Below the pieces are notes generated by a model. It was not told where the DNA came from, ran no database searches, and saw nothing but the letters and a program-made list of their open reading frames with translations. From positions 4,518,886 through 4,582,885 of the forward strand of contig NC_088789.1 of the NCBI RefSeq assembly GCF_949628265.1: DNA of 64,000 nt, written 5' to 3'. Made by a program: the position numbers and the translations under genes. Source of the stretch: Cloeon dipterum. Taxonomy: Eukaryota > Arthropoda > Insecta > Ephemeroptera > Baetidae. This document shows, piece after piece, positions 1 through 12,430 of this stretch (within the stretch, counting starts at the first letter, position 1; the number at the start of each line of letters is the position of its first letter).

Positions 1-3000
1 CATAAAGTAAAAAGGAGTAATTATACTTGTAGTTCTTTTGCGATGGGTCACGTTCAATATATAAAGCTTATCGGTTATCCTAGTTTGTTGATGGAAGAGA
101 AGAATTGTAAATCTATTTTGACCCAAAAAAAATGGGATGGTTTTCAATTTAAATTCAAAAAATTTGAATTTAATGAGCAAATTTTCAAATGCTTTTCATC
201 TGTCATGAATTGCATTTCAGGCTTGCAATTTTTGCAGCCAGTCTAGAACGAGTAGCCGCAGAAGAAAAGTCCAGGGGCTATTAGTGCAAATCGCAGTTTA
301 AAGGCGAGTTGGAGCAAATGAAGCGGTCGGCGGCGCAAGCATGTTGGCCTTAAAACTTTGCACGTTATTTCGAACGAAGATGATGAAGAAGACGGAGGAG
401 AAGAAAAACAAAAGGGGGCAAAAATTTGTGCATCGCTAAGCTCCTTTGAGAGGCTGAGTAAATAATTTGCGCAGAGAGTATAACTCCCTGCGTGCTACTC
501 TCCCCATGCATTCAGCCGGTGAAATTGAGTTCCTTCCCCTGCGCTCCATGTACTCGCTCCTTGCGCAGGGAAAAAGTAATAATTCAACCCGCTACTCCCC
601 CTAATGCACACACATAGAGACTTAAAATGAGGCTTTTTATGAAGGTGGGAATTTATTAAACTGAATAATGAGTGTATTAGCGAGAACAGGACAGCACCAA
701 TATATTTCACCCGCTGTTAATTACAGAACGTTATTGGCTATGTTAACAAAGTAATAAAGATACAGATATCTGCTTGCATAAAAATAATTTTTGATTTGAA
801 AATTCGTTTCTCAACGTGGCTGGGATGTTTTTTCATAATATAAATTCTAATTTCTCTTTAAGCTTTTCAATTTATTCCAAGCATCAATATCAAATTCAAA
901 AAGTCAGTTGGGTGCAAATTCTGCTCCTTCTGCCTCGCTCCCTTTTGCAGCGAAAAATAATGCGCCTCTGTTGCGTAGCTGTTGTTATTTTTTGCGTCGG
1001 TTAGAGAAAATTATTTTTGTATTATTGCCCGAGATTAAAACGGCACGGCAGCGCTGTCACGAGCACGGGATCGGCTAATAATTTTCACCGCCGCACGGTG
1101 CAAAACAAAAACCTCTCGAGCAGAACGCCTCCTTTGATTTATGAGGCTATTTTTGCGCCCGCGCTCTCCCTCTCTCTCTTTTGTTTGCCGCATCTCGCAG
1201 GCCAGAGGACAATTTGTTTTAATTATCAAAAACCCTTTATAGAGCTGTGTTGTTTCCTCTCCGCTCGGCTCACCGCTCGCGGGCGATATTAACTCCAATT
1301 ACCAAACACACGGCCCGCCAGCGTCGTCTGCGAAACAAACGCACACATGCGCGAGCGCGTTTAATGCGCACGCGAGCGAAATTACTTTATGATTTTGATG
1401 AAAGCATGTGAGCCTGGCCAGCATCATAACGATGACTTCTCATTATACGCCCACCAAATGGATACAAAGTGCACTACTTCCAGGAGACGGTGTCTCAAAT
1501 TGCAGTTGCACACGCCGGCCCCATACGGACGCGGGGACGCTTTTCTTGCCAGCTGTCGTTGTACCAATTTTAAAAATTAAAAAATCTTTCAATGAATTCA
1601 GGTGGAGATTGACTCATTCTTTATGTGTCTCAAAGTTGATGGGCCAAGAAACAAAACATTTTAAAGTGCAACGTTGCATTGCTCAACAACAGAAATATTG
1701 ACCAACAAATTTAGCAGAATAAATGTGCTATGTTTATTTAGAGTTATTGGCTTTCGACTAAATGAACACTTAAATTAATTATTCAAACAGACGGGATTTA
1801 AATTTTTGTAATTTCTGGAAGGTGACGAAAGGGCCAACCCTTGTGGCCACTGGCCGAGGCTGTGACAGAACCAAAATGCGTTGGAAAAAGTTTGTTTCTT
1901 TTAAATCCTTGAAACATTCGCGTTAAGATTTTCATAAATCTTTTTTTTCTAAGTGATACTTTTATTCAATTAATACAAACTGAACTGGGACATGGTAAAT
2001 TCGGTTGACTAATTAACGTGACAATAATTGAAAAATTGCACCCTCTTGTTCCTTTACCACCAAAATCAGATTATTGTTTCTCACGAAATAAAAATGATTC
2101 CACCCCAACTCATCCTAAATGTGTGTAGTAAGTGACAAAAAAAATGAGATCTCCTCGACAGCGGCCAAACGAGCGTGTCTCCCTTTTTCTTATTCAATTC
2201 AGCCGAGCACATCTTTTAAGTGAATGAAATTTTGCGGGTCACAAAGAAAATCCAGATAAAGAGACAACAGCCTCGCTGGCCGCCGCCGCTGGAGCGCTTC
2301 AACCCCATTTGCCGGCAATGTCTGTTGCCTTTGTAAAAAGGAGAGAGAAAAATACAAAAAAAATACACACATAGACGCCGGCACAATATTCCACGGAGAA
2401 AACCGAGTGCAGATCTGTTTGTGCAAAAGCGCTTTTCCTCTTTACGACAACTTTGTAATTTCATTTCCGATTAAAATTGGAGGCCACGCGAGACTTGCCA
2501 GTCGTGTAAAGTGCGCTGCTGCTGTTTTTTATAGTAGACTCGATCATTAGGTGCTTTATTATGTCATTTGACGTCAGGCCCACCGAGCGACACGAAAAGA
2601 GTGGGTGTATGTGTGCCAGTTAGCCAGGCAGCCACCGCTTTTACGATGCTGTCACATTTGTGTGTTGCAGACCCAACGCGTTTGCGCTCCGCTTGCAAAT
2701 TTTTCAATTGCCTTTAAGGCCTGGCGATTTTTATAAACACCATTAGATTAGTAATTCTAAAATAAATCAAATCATTTTTCAAAGCTCTGACAGTTTAAGG
2801 CAATTAGCTCGTTAGTTTCGTTTGCACTCATCTGTATGTATGATTGTCATGAAGCCTTTTCTCTGTCAGATCATATTTTGAAGAAATATTGACAGGGCTG
2901 TAAATTTCAGACGGTTTTTCCGGGAAATAGTCGACTATTTTTAGACTGTTTAATATGCGTTCAATTAAGACAGTTCCTGGGCCGGTTTAGACTGTCTTTC

Positions 3001-6000
3001 GAAACATCGTTTCAGCTCAGTTGACTCGTGCTTACTGTCAAAATATGGTATTTTTGCTGAAAAATCTTAATTTTTGGCCCATATGTTAAGATATTGTCAT
3101 TTTGAAGAAGGACGTACCAAATTCACTAACGAAATTGAGCTATTTTTCTTTCCGTCTATACTAAAAGATAGTACCAATAAAATGAAGGGTTATATTCCAT
3201 TTTTTTTTTAATGGATTTGAACACACTTTTAGCTGAACCTTTTTTTAATAATACCTCGCTCTCGCGTTAACGCTTTTGATTTTGACTAATTATGCAAATA
3301 AACAAACATACACACATACAAAATTATTGTATAGCAACTTAAATTGCAACTTGCAAAATGTCTCTGCATCATCATTTCCCCAAACCTCCCAATAAACCAA
3401 GGCTTTACTTCACGTTCGGTCCACAGCATTTTGCGCGCAAGTGAAAAGTACAAGCTCGTCGTTAACAAGCTCCTTCGCATTTTACTGGCCACGCCGGCTC
3501 ATTTTCGCCGTTGCAGGAGAAGTACCGTAATTGTTGTCATTAAATTATAATTACCCACTATACAGAGCTGTGCGCGATTCAATTAGCCGGTGAAAAATTG
3601 CGAGAATCCATCTGTTGGATTAAGCTGCGCTCGCCCTCCTCCATCCCCTTCCCCTGCGAATAAATACGTTATATTATAATCCGACTGTGTAGTGAATTAG
3701 CGCATTTTGCTAATGAATAATCTGACGTGCGCGTGTTGAGCGGCAAATCTTCTGAATCCATAATTCAAACGGCTGCAAGGGAGAGCAGAGTGACTCTGAC
3801 AAATGCTTCTTTACGCATTTCTGCGTGACGCGAAACGCACTTCTTCGTGTCAAAGTCTTCCTTTCCTTTTTAAGAGGGTTTGATACTACAAAAAGCCTTT
3901 TCCGTACTTCATTTCTTATGTAACCAATATAAATTAATGCATGCAGTTAGAGTTTAAGTCAAAATTGATGTTACTTTTTGTAACGATGTGTTGTAGATTG
4001 TGCAATGTGAAATTAGCAGAAAAATGTAAATTAGGAAAATGATTAACTCTTTCATTATTTTCTTAACACTAAGGTGAACGTATCAAGAATTTTTACCGCC
4101 CCTCAGGAATTGTTTTTGGGGCGGAATAGGCTTGCGCATTATTTCGCACTCAATTTTTTATTTATATATGTTTGTATATTCTCACATTTAGTCATAATAG
4201 ATTATGTAGCACAGGTCAATTACAAAAAAAGAAAGCATGTATGAATGGGCGACACTTCTGTTGAACACGAAAGTGTTAAAAAATATTGAATAAAAGTTAA
4301 TCATTTCCATCTTCAATGAGATTTAAACAAAAACCCCATTGCGACGTTACAAAACCTGTATATCCAAACTCAACGATGATTCTGCACTTTTATGGAGTGA
4401 CGAGGTGCATGCACAAAATGCATTTTCCAACTCCCCGTGTTGAATTTTTGAGCTGTTGCGTATAGTACTATCGAAGACGCTGGAGTGCGTGTCGAAAATC
4501 GAGCACTTTTCCACACTAAAAGCACGTGGTGCACTCATTCATTCAGGGGGAGAAAGCGCGCGCGCGAGGAGTGAGAGAGCGATTTGTTATTTCAGCAAAG
4601 TGTTGCCGGCTGAGTGCATTTAATTTCACGCACAGGGATATGACAAAGCGCATTACATTTACAAGTCATGTCGGCCGGCTGTCCCGGCCCGGAGTCTATG
4701 GAAAATAGAAAAGAGGACGTGTACGGAAATAGAAAAGCCAGAACCGCAGCAAAGGGCGACTACTTTTCGGGACTGCCTTTCACCGCGATTGGAGCTGAGT
4801 AATGGATTGACCATCAGCCCTGGGCCTCCAACTCAAGGGACCCCACCGCAACAGCTTCTCCAGACATTTGCAATAAAAATATAAGCCTCTTAAGGAGTGC
4901 AGGCTTAAATTAGAAGTCAACTAAAACGGTGTTGCTTTTTTTAATTTTGCCTAGCAAAATATTTATTTGATTCTGATGATGGTAACAAGTTAAATCTTTG
5001 GTAATGGCCTCTTTCATGAATTTTCTGGAGAATTTAATAAAACATTTTTATTTTATTCTGAAAAACAGGACATGGATGGCGAAATTTTTTATGTTTGGCA
5101 AAATACTATCTGAGTGCAGTTGGCAATTTTGAAATTGGCCTTTTTTCTTTCCTTTATTACCAATTTTATTTAGATTCAAAACTTGTTTTTATGGCAGGAA
5201 AGCAGGGTAACTTTACCCCATACTTCCCCATACCCAAATTAAGTTTATTTATACCAAATAGTCATGAAGGCAACAAATGTGTCCTAATCTTTGCCAGCCC
5301 TAACGATGTTGAGGTCACAATGTACCGGCCGTGCTCTTTTTATCCAGCCAGTATTAAACTCTCTCTCTAACGCGGTGACCAGTTCAAAAAATTCCAACGA
5401 TGCCTCGAAATTTAGATTTTTTCTAAACAAGTCAGATATATTTTTAAGAGAAAAAGGGATAATTCCTTTATGAACTGGAAACGACACGAGTGCATTTTTA
5501 TTTAAAAAAACTGCCTCGCTTGGAGAGGGTCCGTAAATTAAAAAAAAAAAATCCACTACTTTTAAACGGAATGAAGATAGCAGGCAACATTATTCAGCAA
5601 GCCTGTTAGGATGAGCGAAATGCCATTACGTCACACGTGAGTCTTCCGTGGAGCCAGTAATGAGAGCTATTGTGCGCAATGCAGACACACAGAAACGAAC
5701 GACTGGGACCGAGAGAATCGAGAAGAAGTCCTTTCCTTCCCTCACCCAGCACAACATTTCACTTGCATATACGGCACGTGGTTACCCGCTCATTTCCACG
5801 TTGCAGCTGTATGGTTTACCTCACTTAATGATAACTACGCCCGAGCTGTGATTTATTTTGCACTAACAACGTTGTTGAAACTTTCTGCTCTGCTGATGTG
5901 CACGCGTGCATTACTCGCGGCAGATCCTCCGGGGCTTTGTTTTCGACTGAATTTCGTTAGCTCGAGAGATGTCTTGAGTGCCGGTGGCTCTTGTTGAGTG

Positions 6001-9000
6001 AATTAACTCAGCTCGCCCTCGCCATGTCTGCTGGGGAATTTTGTGTCATTTTTTATACGAGGGCTATTATATTTCTCGCTTCAGAGAGTACACAAACGCA
6101 GCAGAGAGGGAAATAGCTCAGTGGATTTTTGTTAGAAATTTCTGGCTCCGCAGATGCGGCTCTCGGAATATTTCATTTGGTCCGGTAACTTTATTTATTT
6201 ATATTGTTTTGTGTTACTAATTAAACAGGCCTCAGCAAGAAACGATTCCACGGAGAAAAATACAAAAAAACTAATTATATTTGACATGACATGTTGAATT
6301 TAACGGATTTAATGTTGGATTAATTTAATTTTTATAAGCATGACATTAATTTCGAAGCTGCAAATCATACAATTTTACTAGCAATCAATAAACGCATTAA
6401 AATCGCAGGTAAATTGCCTAGCACATCTTTGGACGTGCTCTTAAATTGGCGCTTTTGTGACGAGGAAAGGTAGCTAGTAAAAATAAAATTAAGGGTTGCA
6501 CTAATTTTGAATTAAGAAACAAAAACGTGCAGTGCCTGACAAAGACGCCTGCGGCAAAGCCTTTTCTTTCAGCTTCAGCAGCATCCCATTGTTTGATTCG
6601 AGGGGAAGGCCGCGCGTTTTCTATTATATGCCTTTTCCACGAGAATCTTTCCTTCCACTAAATTTATTTTTCGATCGCCAGCCGGCCCGAGTGCAGAATC
6701 GAAATGCCGGTGTGTCGGCCAATCGGTGATGGCTGGTAAATGCGGCTGTGATTTGCACAATACTAATTGATCGGCAGCACACGCGGCCCGCTTTGATCTG
6801 TCTGAATCCGGCGCGTCCTGGCTGATTAGTATGCGTGCGGCACACTCTGCACACCCAGCAGCTTTTGCTCCTTTTTTATGCTTGACTAACGTGCAGACGT
6901 GCCTACCTGCGCGCCCCATATCATTTCCACGCGGCTTTGTTTTTAAATAAATTCGAGCAGGCAGCCAGCAGCCGTCTTCCGACACCCCAAAATGACATTT
7001 TGCCGCCGTTGGAACAAGAAACCGAGAAAATGGAAGATGTACATTTTTGAACTGTTGTTGCAGTAATTGGGAATTTCGGTTGATCAACAATATCCTTAGC
7101 ATAAAATGCTTTTAGGATTAATTAAAAACGTGAGTCTGGTCAAATTTAAAAAAAACCCTTCAAGAGAGATTTTTAGCTAAAAGTCCGATTAAAACCAACT
7201 GGATAGGATCAAAAAGCCCTCAAATAGATCTCTAACCATCAAAGGGGCTGGATTTGTAAAAGATTGAATTAAACTGAATGAAATATTGAGAGTAGGGTAA
7301 ATTTAGGGAGCTCGAGAATAAAAAAAAGCATTTTTACTCATTTTGTCTTTTTTGGAAACAACCAATCCAGAGAAAGATTTATCGATAAAACGAGACTATT
7401 GACCTAATAAGACCTAAGTGTAGATCAATCGAAGTCAGTTAATTCTTTTGCTGTTCTTGATCTCACAAAGGACACATATTTTTTTTATAAAGGAAAATGC
7501 ATTTGTCAAAATTGAGAGCCTTACACGCAATAATTGTTTTGCAAATCTTTCAAGCTGAGAGCACGCATTTCTAAGAGGATTTCATTGGATAGTTTATTTG
7601 TTGTGCAAAAGCAAAGAGAAATATCCTGAACGGAAGCATTTACCTTTGGCACCGAGCAGCCTCTCCAGTTAATTCCAGCTGGCCAAGCGGCGAGCCGTTT
7701 TCAGCCAAGATTTACACCTTTTCCTATGCACCAGAGTTAGTGGTGTTTTCTCAGATGTCCGCCCTCCCTCGGAACATAATTCTTGCAGTCGGCCGCCCGC
7801 GCCGTGGTAATGACCGCACGCAACCCCTCCAATTTCAAAATAGAATGTATTATGCCGAAAAGAGGTCCCAAGGAACATAAAAACTAACGCTTTAAACGCG
7901 CTTTTGATGGTCAGAGAACTTAATTTGAAAGCTTTCAAAACCACCATGCATATTGAATATTTTTTAACTCAGTAATAAGATATGAGGATAATAAATATAT
8001 GTGTTTTGAGGGACATAAATACATTTTTTTCAGCCTTCCGTGCCTGATTTTTTGTTTGCCATAGTAAAATCAGAAGAAAAATACAAATTTGAAATTTTAA
8101 CTTGAGGGAGGCATTTACTTATCATCTCTTCTGAAAAAATAATAGTTTTTTTTAAGTTTTAGCGCAAAGCTGCAATTAACTTAGTATTATTTGACGCGTT
8201 TATTGTCCTTGTAAATTATATCTTATATTTCTATGCTTACGTAATGAACTTCTGATGAAATTGATTTATTAAAACAGGTTAGTAAAATTTTTAAACAACG
8301 ACCAAAAACGAGGACGAGTTTTTGTTGTGTTCCTGTCAAGAACGACTAAAATGCTGCCTATTTTGCATCGCAGAAGAATTCTCCCCTGATAAAAAGCGAA
8401 AATAAGCCATGCTCTTGACTTGATGAGTCTGGAAAGCTTGTTGTTACTCTCAAAAACATGGTAGGGAGCCTTCGAATCCAAGTGAATTCGTGCTTAATTA
8501 CATTCTCGTCTCGTTTCCGTGTTGAAGAGCAGTAGTTTAAGGCTGAAACTAGCGCAAAATTCACGTGGAGCACGTAAAAGGGAAGAGTGGCTGCAGGTGA
8601 AGGACAATCCAAAAGCCGCTTTCTGCCTGAGCACTCGTAACTCGGGTGTCAGGCCACAATTAAATCATCAGTCTCGCTGCAAAAGCTGCACAAGAACGAA
8701 TTTCACGGCGCGTTAGCCAAGTGCCGGCTGCAAATTCAAATTGGTGCATGCATGCGTGTGTGTTCGATCTCACGGCAGGTTCGCTCCTCCGCGTTCGGTG
8801 ACGGGCTGATCGATTTTGCAACCGAACCAAAAGGCACAATGCGGTGCGTGCGTTTTAATTGGCGCAGAGGCAAACATTGCCGGGTAAGACGACAACGCCG
8901 GCGACGATCTCTTGTTTTATTCACCGAGATGGAGTAGAGAAAGCCGCCTTCAGAGTGACACTCGCGCTGCGTTTGACGCGTCGATCTTAAACTGACACGC

Positions 9001-9250
9001 GCCGCCGCGCACAGCCTTTCACGCGATAAAACACAAAAGGTGCCAAAAATTTGACACGCCGCACGAGTGCCGGGACGATGGGTCGCTTCCAAAAATAAGT
9101 TTCACTTCCTTGTGGCGGGGAGAAACTCGAAACGGAAGGTGCAAGTTGGAAAATAGCCGCGAGCTTAAATGTGATGGAATATATTTTGTGTAGATTGTTT
9201 TGTTTGTAACTCAACGAGATGACAAAAGAAGTATTGCTCGATGATTTTCT
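1..9250. other. Non-coding stretch, no gene recognised
   Basis: I see no exon with recognisable homology here on either strand. The DNA is AT-rich with GC-richer patches, for example about 1030-1380, 6540-6990 and 8700-9070. All open frames are short and overlap one another on both strands. It could be intergenic DNA, or an intron of a gene whose exons lie outside the window. The patchy GC content resembles regulatory sequence, but no specific site is claimed. Confidence 0.5.
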
Positions 9251-10020
9251 CTTATATATCAGTACAGTAAAGGTTTATTATTAAATTTATGACGAGCCCA
9301 CGCTGACTCAATTAGTAGGAAAATTGACTATTTTTCATTCAAATTTAATTATATGAACTTTCTCACGGCAATTCATTGATTGATTCTCAAAATTTCTTGC
9401 TAAGCAACTCATCTAGGTTTCTTAACTGAACCAGGGGGTTGCAACCAGAATTGTAGAGAGGCATTCTTTGTTGATAAGACGCATGTTCACGGAATGGAAA
9501 TGACTGTGAAAATAAATATAAATTTCTGACATATTCAATTCAATTTTTGAAATAGGCGACCACTCGAGGTTGTGTTCACAATGGCAATAAATTAAACCAG
9601 GCTTCATCCTCGTTGTGAAAAATTGTCGTCTATAGTTTCGATGTCATCCAGTACGTCCTATTGATGAGGCCTGGTTTAATTTATTGCCATTGTGAACACA
9701 ACCTCGAGTGGTCGCCTATTTCAAAAATTGAATTGAATATGTCAGAAATTTATATTTATTTTCACAGTCATTTCCATTCCGTGAACATGCGTCTTATCAA
9801 CAAAGAATGCCTCTCTACAATTCTGGTTGCAACCCCCTGGTTCAGTTAAGAAACCTAGATGAGTTGCTTAGCAAGAAATTTTGAGAATCAATCAATGAAT
9901 TGCCGTGAGAAAGTTCATATAATTAAATTTGAATGAAAAATAGTCAATTTTCCTACTAATTGAGTCAGCGTGGGCTCGTCATAAATTTAATAATAAACCT
10001 TTACTGTACTGATATATAAG
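9251..10020. mobile_element. 770-bp foldback/MITE-like hairpin element
   Basis: Two 358-bp arms (9251-9608 and 9663-10020) are near-perfect reverse complements around a 54-base spacer (9609-9662). The coordinate sums agree exactly at both ends (19271). The outer ends read cttatatatcagtacag and its complement. The element has no transposase; the 61-62 residue frames in each arm are mirror copies of the same DNA. TA-rich ends (tata before cagtacag) would suit a Tc1/mariner-type non-autonomous element with TA target duplication, but that is inference and no longer target-site duplication is visible. The very high arm identity implies a recent origin or gene conversion between the arms. Confidence 0.85.
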
Positions 10021-12364
10021 ATTAAATTTGGTCAAAATTGTCTCAACTAGTCTGAACCTAAAAAATTAAATATGTATAGCAAAGAAATTATGCCATTCTT
10101 GACAGAGAAAAAATAACTAAAGGTTGCGGTTGCATTTTTAGAGCAAAATGTATAACGGGACTTCACCTTCGTTGAGTTCAAAGTTTTTCAAATAAATTTG
10201 AATCCAGTCCGCTCGATTTCATAAAGTATGCCACAGCCGGCTCCATACGACCAATAAAGAAAGAATAATATTTCCACTCGTTCTATGTTATTTATTAAAA
10301 GAGCGTACTTGTATAAAACAGGAAGAGTACTGCTGCTGAAGCCTGAAGGGCCGAAACAGCCACTGCACAGTACGAGAACAAGCAAGATGATTTACTTTTT
10401 GAAATTTTACTCGTAGCTGCCTTTCCTTTATTACGCCCACACAGATTAGAGCAATATTTGCAAAAGTTTTTAATCAAATTCCCTGTTCGTTGTTAATTTT
10501 CTTGTTGTTAGGCCTTATTGTTAGATTGTCTGTGTGCAAAAACACAACTAAACTATTTTGGGGAAATCTTCTGCTTGAAACTCATGATTGAATTTTTTAT
10601 CTTTCGCTTTAAGCCAGAAACAAAAAAATCATCAACGTTTTTCAACAAGCAGTAGAATTTTAGCTCTTTCCTTTATCAACTCCCGATGCATCCAACGAAA
10701 TGCACGTTACCTTATTTTTGCCGGGAGTTTTGAAAGCATTCAATCAAGCTAGCTTGGTTGAGAGGCTGCGTGGCTCGCCTTGGGCCTTGGGGTGTAAATC
10801 ATATCGCTCGTAAATTAATTTCGAGCCCACTGTTTGTTTTCCTCTTTATACACCGGCGCGCGCGTGTGTAGCCGAGCCATACATACTTGCAAGGCCGTGT
10901 TCTCCACGTTCGCTTATTCGCACGCTCCATAACTTTTTTATTTGATTAGGACCGTGCTGCTGCGCTTGTTTGGCATATATCAGATTAAAATAGACACTGC
11001 CGCATCGCAGATCAGCGCGCAGGTTTCCACCCGTCCATCCGTCCGCCGGTGATTCCATTTTTCTTCCTGGCTGACTGCTCGCGAGCGCCCTCGGGGGCTG
11101 CTGACACTCAGCAACCCCGCGGGACCCCCGAAACTAACTTGACTAAGATACACGGTCGCATCAAGCTACACAAACGCGTCTTAAATATTGATGCTCCTGT
11201 CGTCGAGGCGACTATGCAATCCCGCTCCCCAGCGCAGTCACGCAGGTTGCATACCCCAGCCACGCTTTGAGTTTCTCGAGTTTTTCAAGCTAAAAAAGGC
11301 CACGGGTTCAAAATTAATTTTATTGTTTAGAAATAAATCATCTTCGTTGGATTTTACATAATTAAGCAGCTAGGCCACTTTTACTAAAGACAATGTAATA
11401 TTTCATCCCGTTTTTAACAGTGCATTGTTAGCGTAATAATAGTTTCCCAGCACTATTACAATTTCAAGCAGTTCTTTTAGACCTGCATGGCTAGCAAAAG
11501 GCATGAATTAATATGAATCAAAGCAAAGTAAGACAGTTAAATTATTCTACGGCAAAGTTAAGATGTCGAAGTGGACACTCAAGGTTGGTTTGTTCTGATG
11601 GTAAATTAAAAAGGAAGCTATCCTCGATGTCGTTGATAACATTTTTTGCATAAATTTATTTCGACAAGTTTCCTCATCACAGTAACACCCTATAATTTTG
11701 TAGCAAAGAGGATCAATTCCGTTTTAATACATCGATCCGCAATCCTGGTGGATGTTTGAACTCCGAGCACTTGATTCATTCTGGATAATTTTTAATTAGA
11801 AAAAGCGAAAGGCTAAATCGGGATAGATCAGATATTTGAAGAAACTCCTGAGACGGCTTTTCAAGCGAGTGAATGTTGGAAAACCCCGCGGCGCACCCCG
11901 TTGCTGAGCATTAATTTGATGGATGTTTTGAGTTGTTCGTTTGTCTTGAGGTTTTGCGCGCGGATAATAGAATTTTGTGTGTCTCTCGCCCTGTCTTTTT
12001 CACGTCACTCACCCGGTTCCGCGGACTGGCACACAGGTAAATTAGGTTTCCGGCCTCGGGCAGTTCTTGAAAAGAAAATAATTTGTGTTGCCTGGCTGTG
12101 AGTAATGAAATATTATCTCCATCTCGCTCAGGGCGGCTGCTGCAATCTTTGTTGCTTCTTAGCTGTGATTTCGCGAAAAGTCACGATTGCTGGGGAGGAT
12201 TTTGAACGGCTTAACTTTCTACTCTCGTATCGCGAGTTAAATTTAATACAAAATCTTTGGTCTGGTTAGTATAAAGCTATATTTTTAAAACGCAACAGAG
12301 AAACTTGTTACTTAGAGTGGTTTCATTAGGAAGTGGAAACTAAATAATAATTATTATTGGTAGA
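10021..12364. other. Non-coding stretch, no gene recognised
   Basis: AT-rich DNA with a GC-richer patch near 10850-11270. I see no splice-consistent coding exon and no RNA gene. Confidence 0.45.
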
Positions 12365-12430
12365 GGTCTTAGCCAGCCGTGTCAGCCGGCAAATTTTGGG
12401 TCGCGTGTGCAGCCGCCAACCGCCGTGAAT
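12365..12430 (+). repeat. Terminal fragment of the GGTCTCAGCCA dispersed repeat
   Basis: The fragment starts with ggtcttagccagccg and continues with a cagccggcaaattttgggtc segment that matches the same end of the copies at 18054-18300 (reverse strand) and 32213-32484. Similarity stops after about 65 bases, so this is a truncated copy. Confidence 0.6.

Noticed and set aside
6575..7102. 175-codon minus-strand open frame in the left non-coding region
   Set aside because: No recognisable domain and no good splice borders. It overlaps a second frame on the same strand and one on the other; the patch is GC-richer, which depletes stops.
9422..9849. Two mirror-image proteins of about 61 residues
   Set aside because: They are the same DNA in the two arms of the hairpin element. 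There is no start context or homology.
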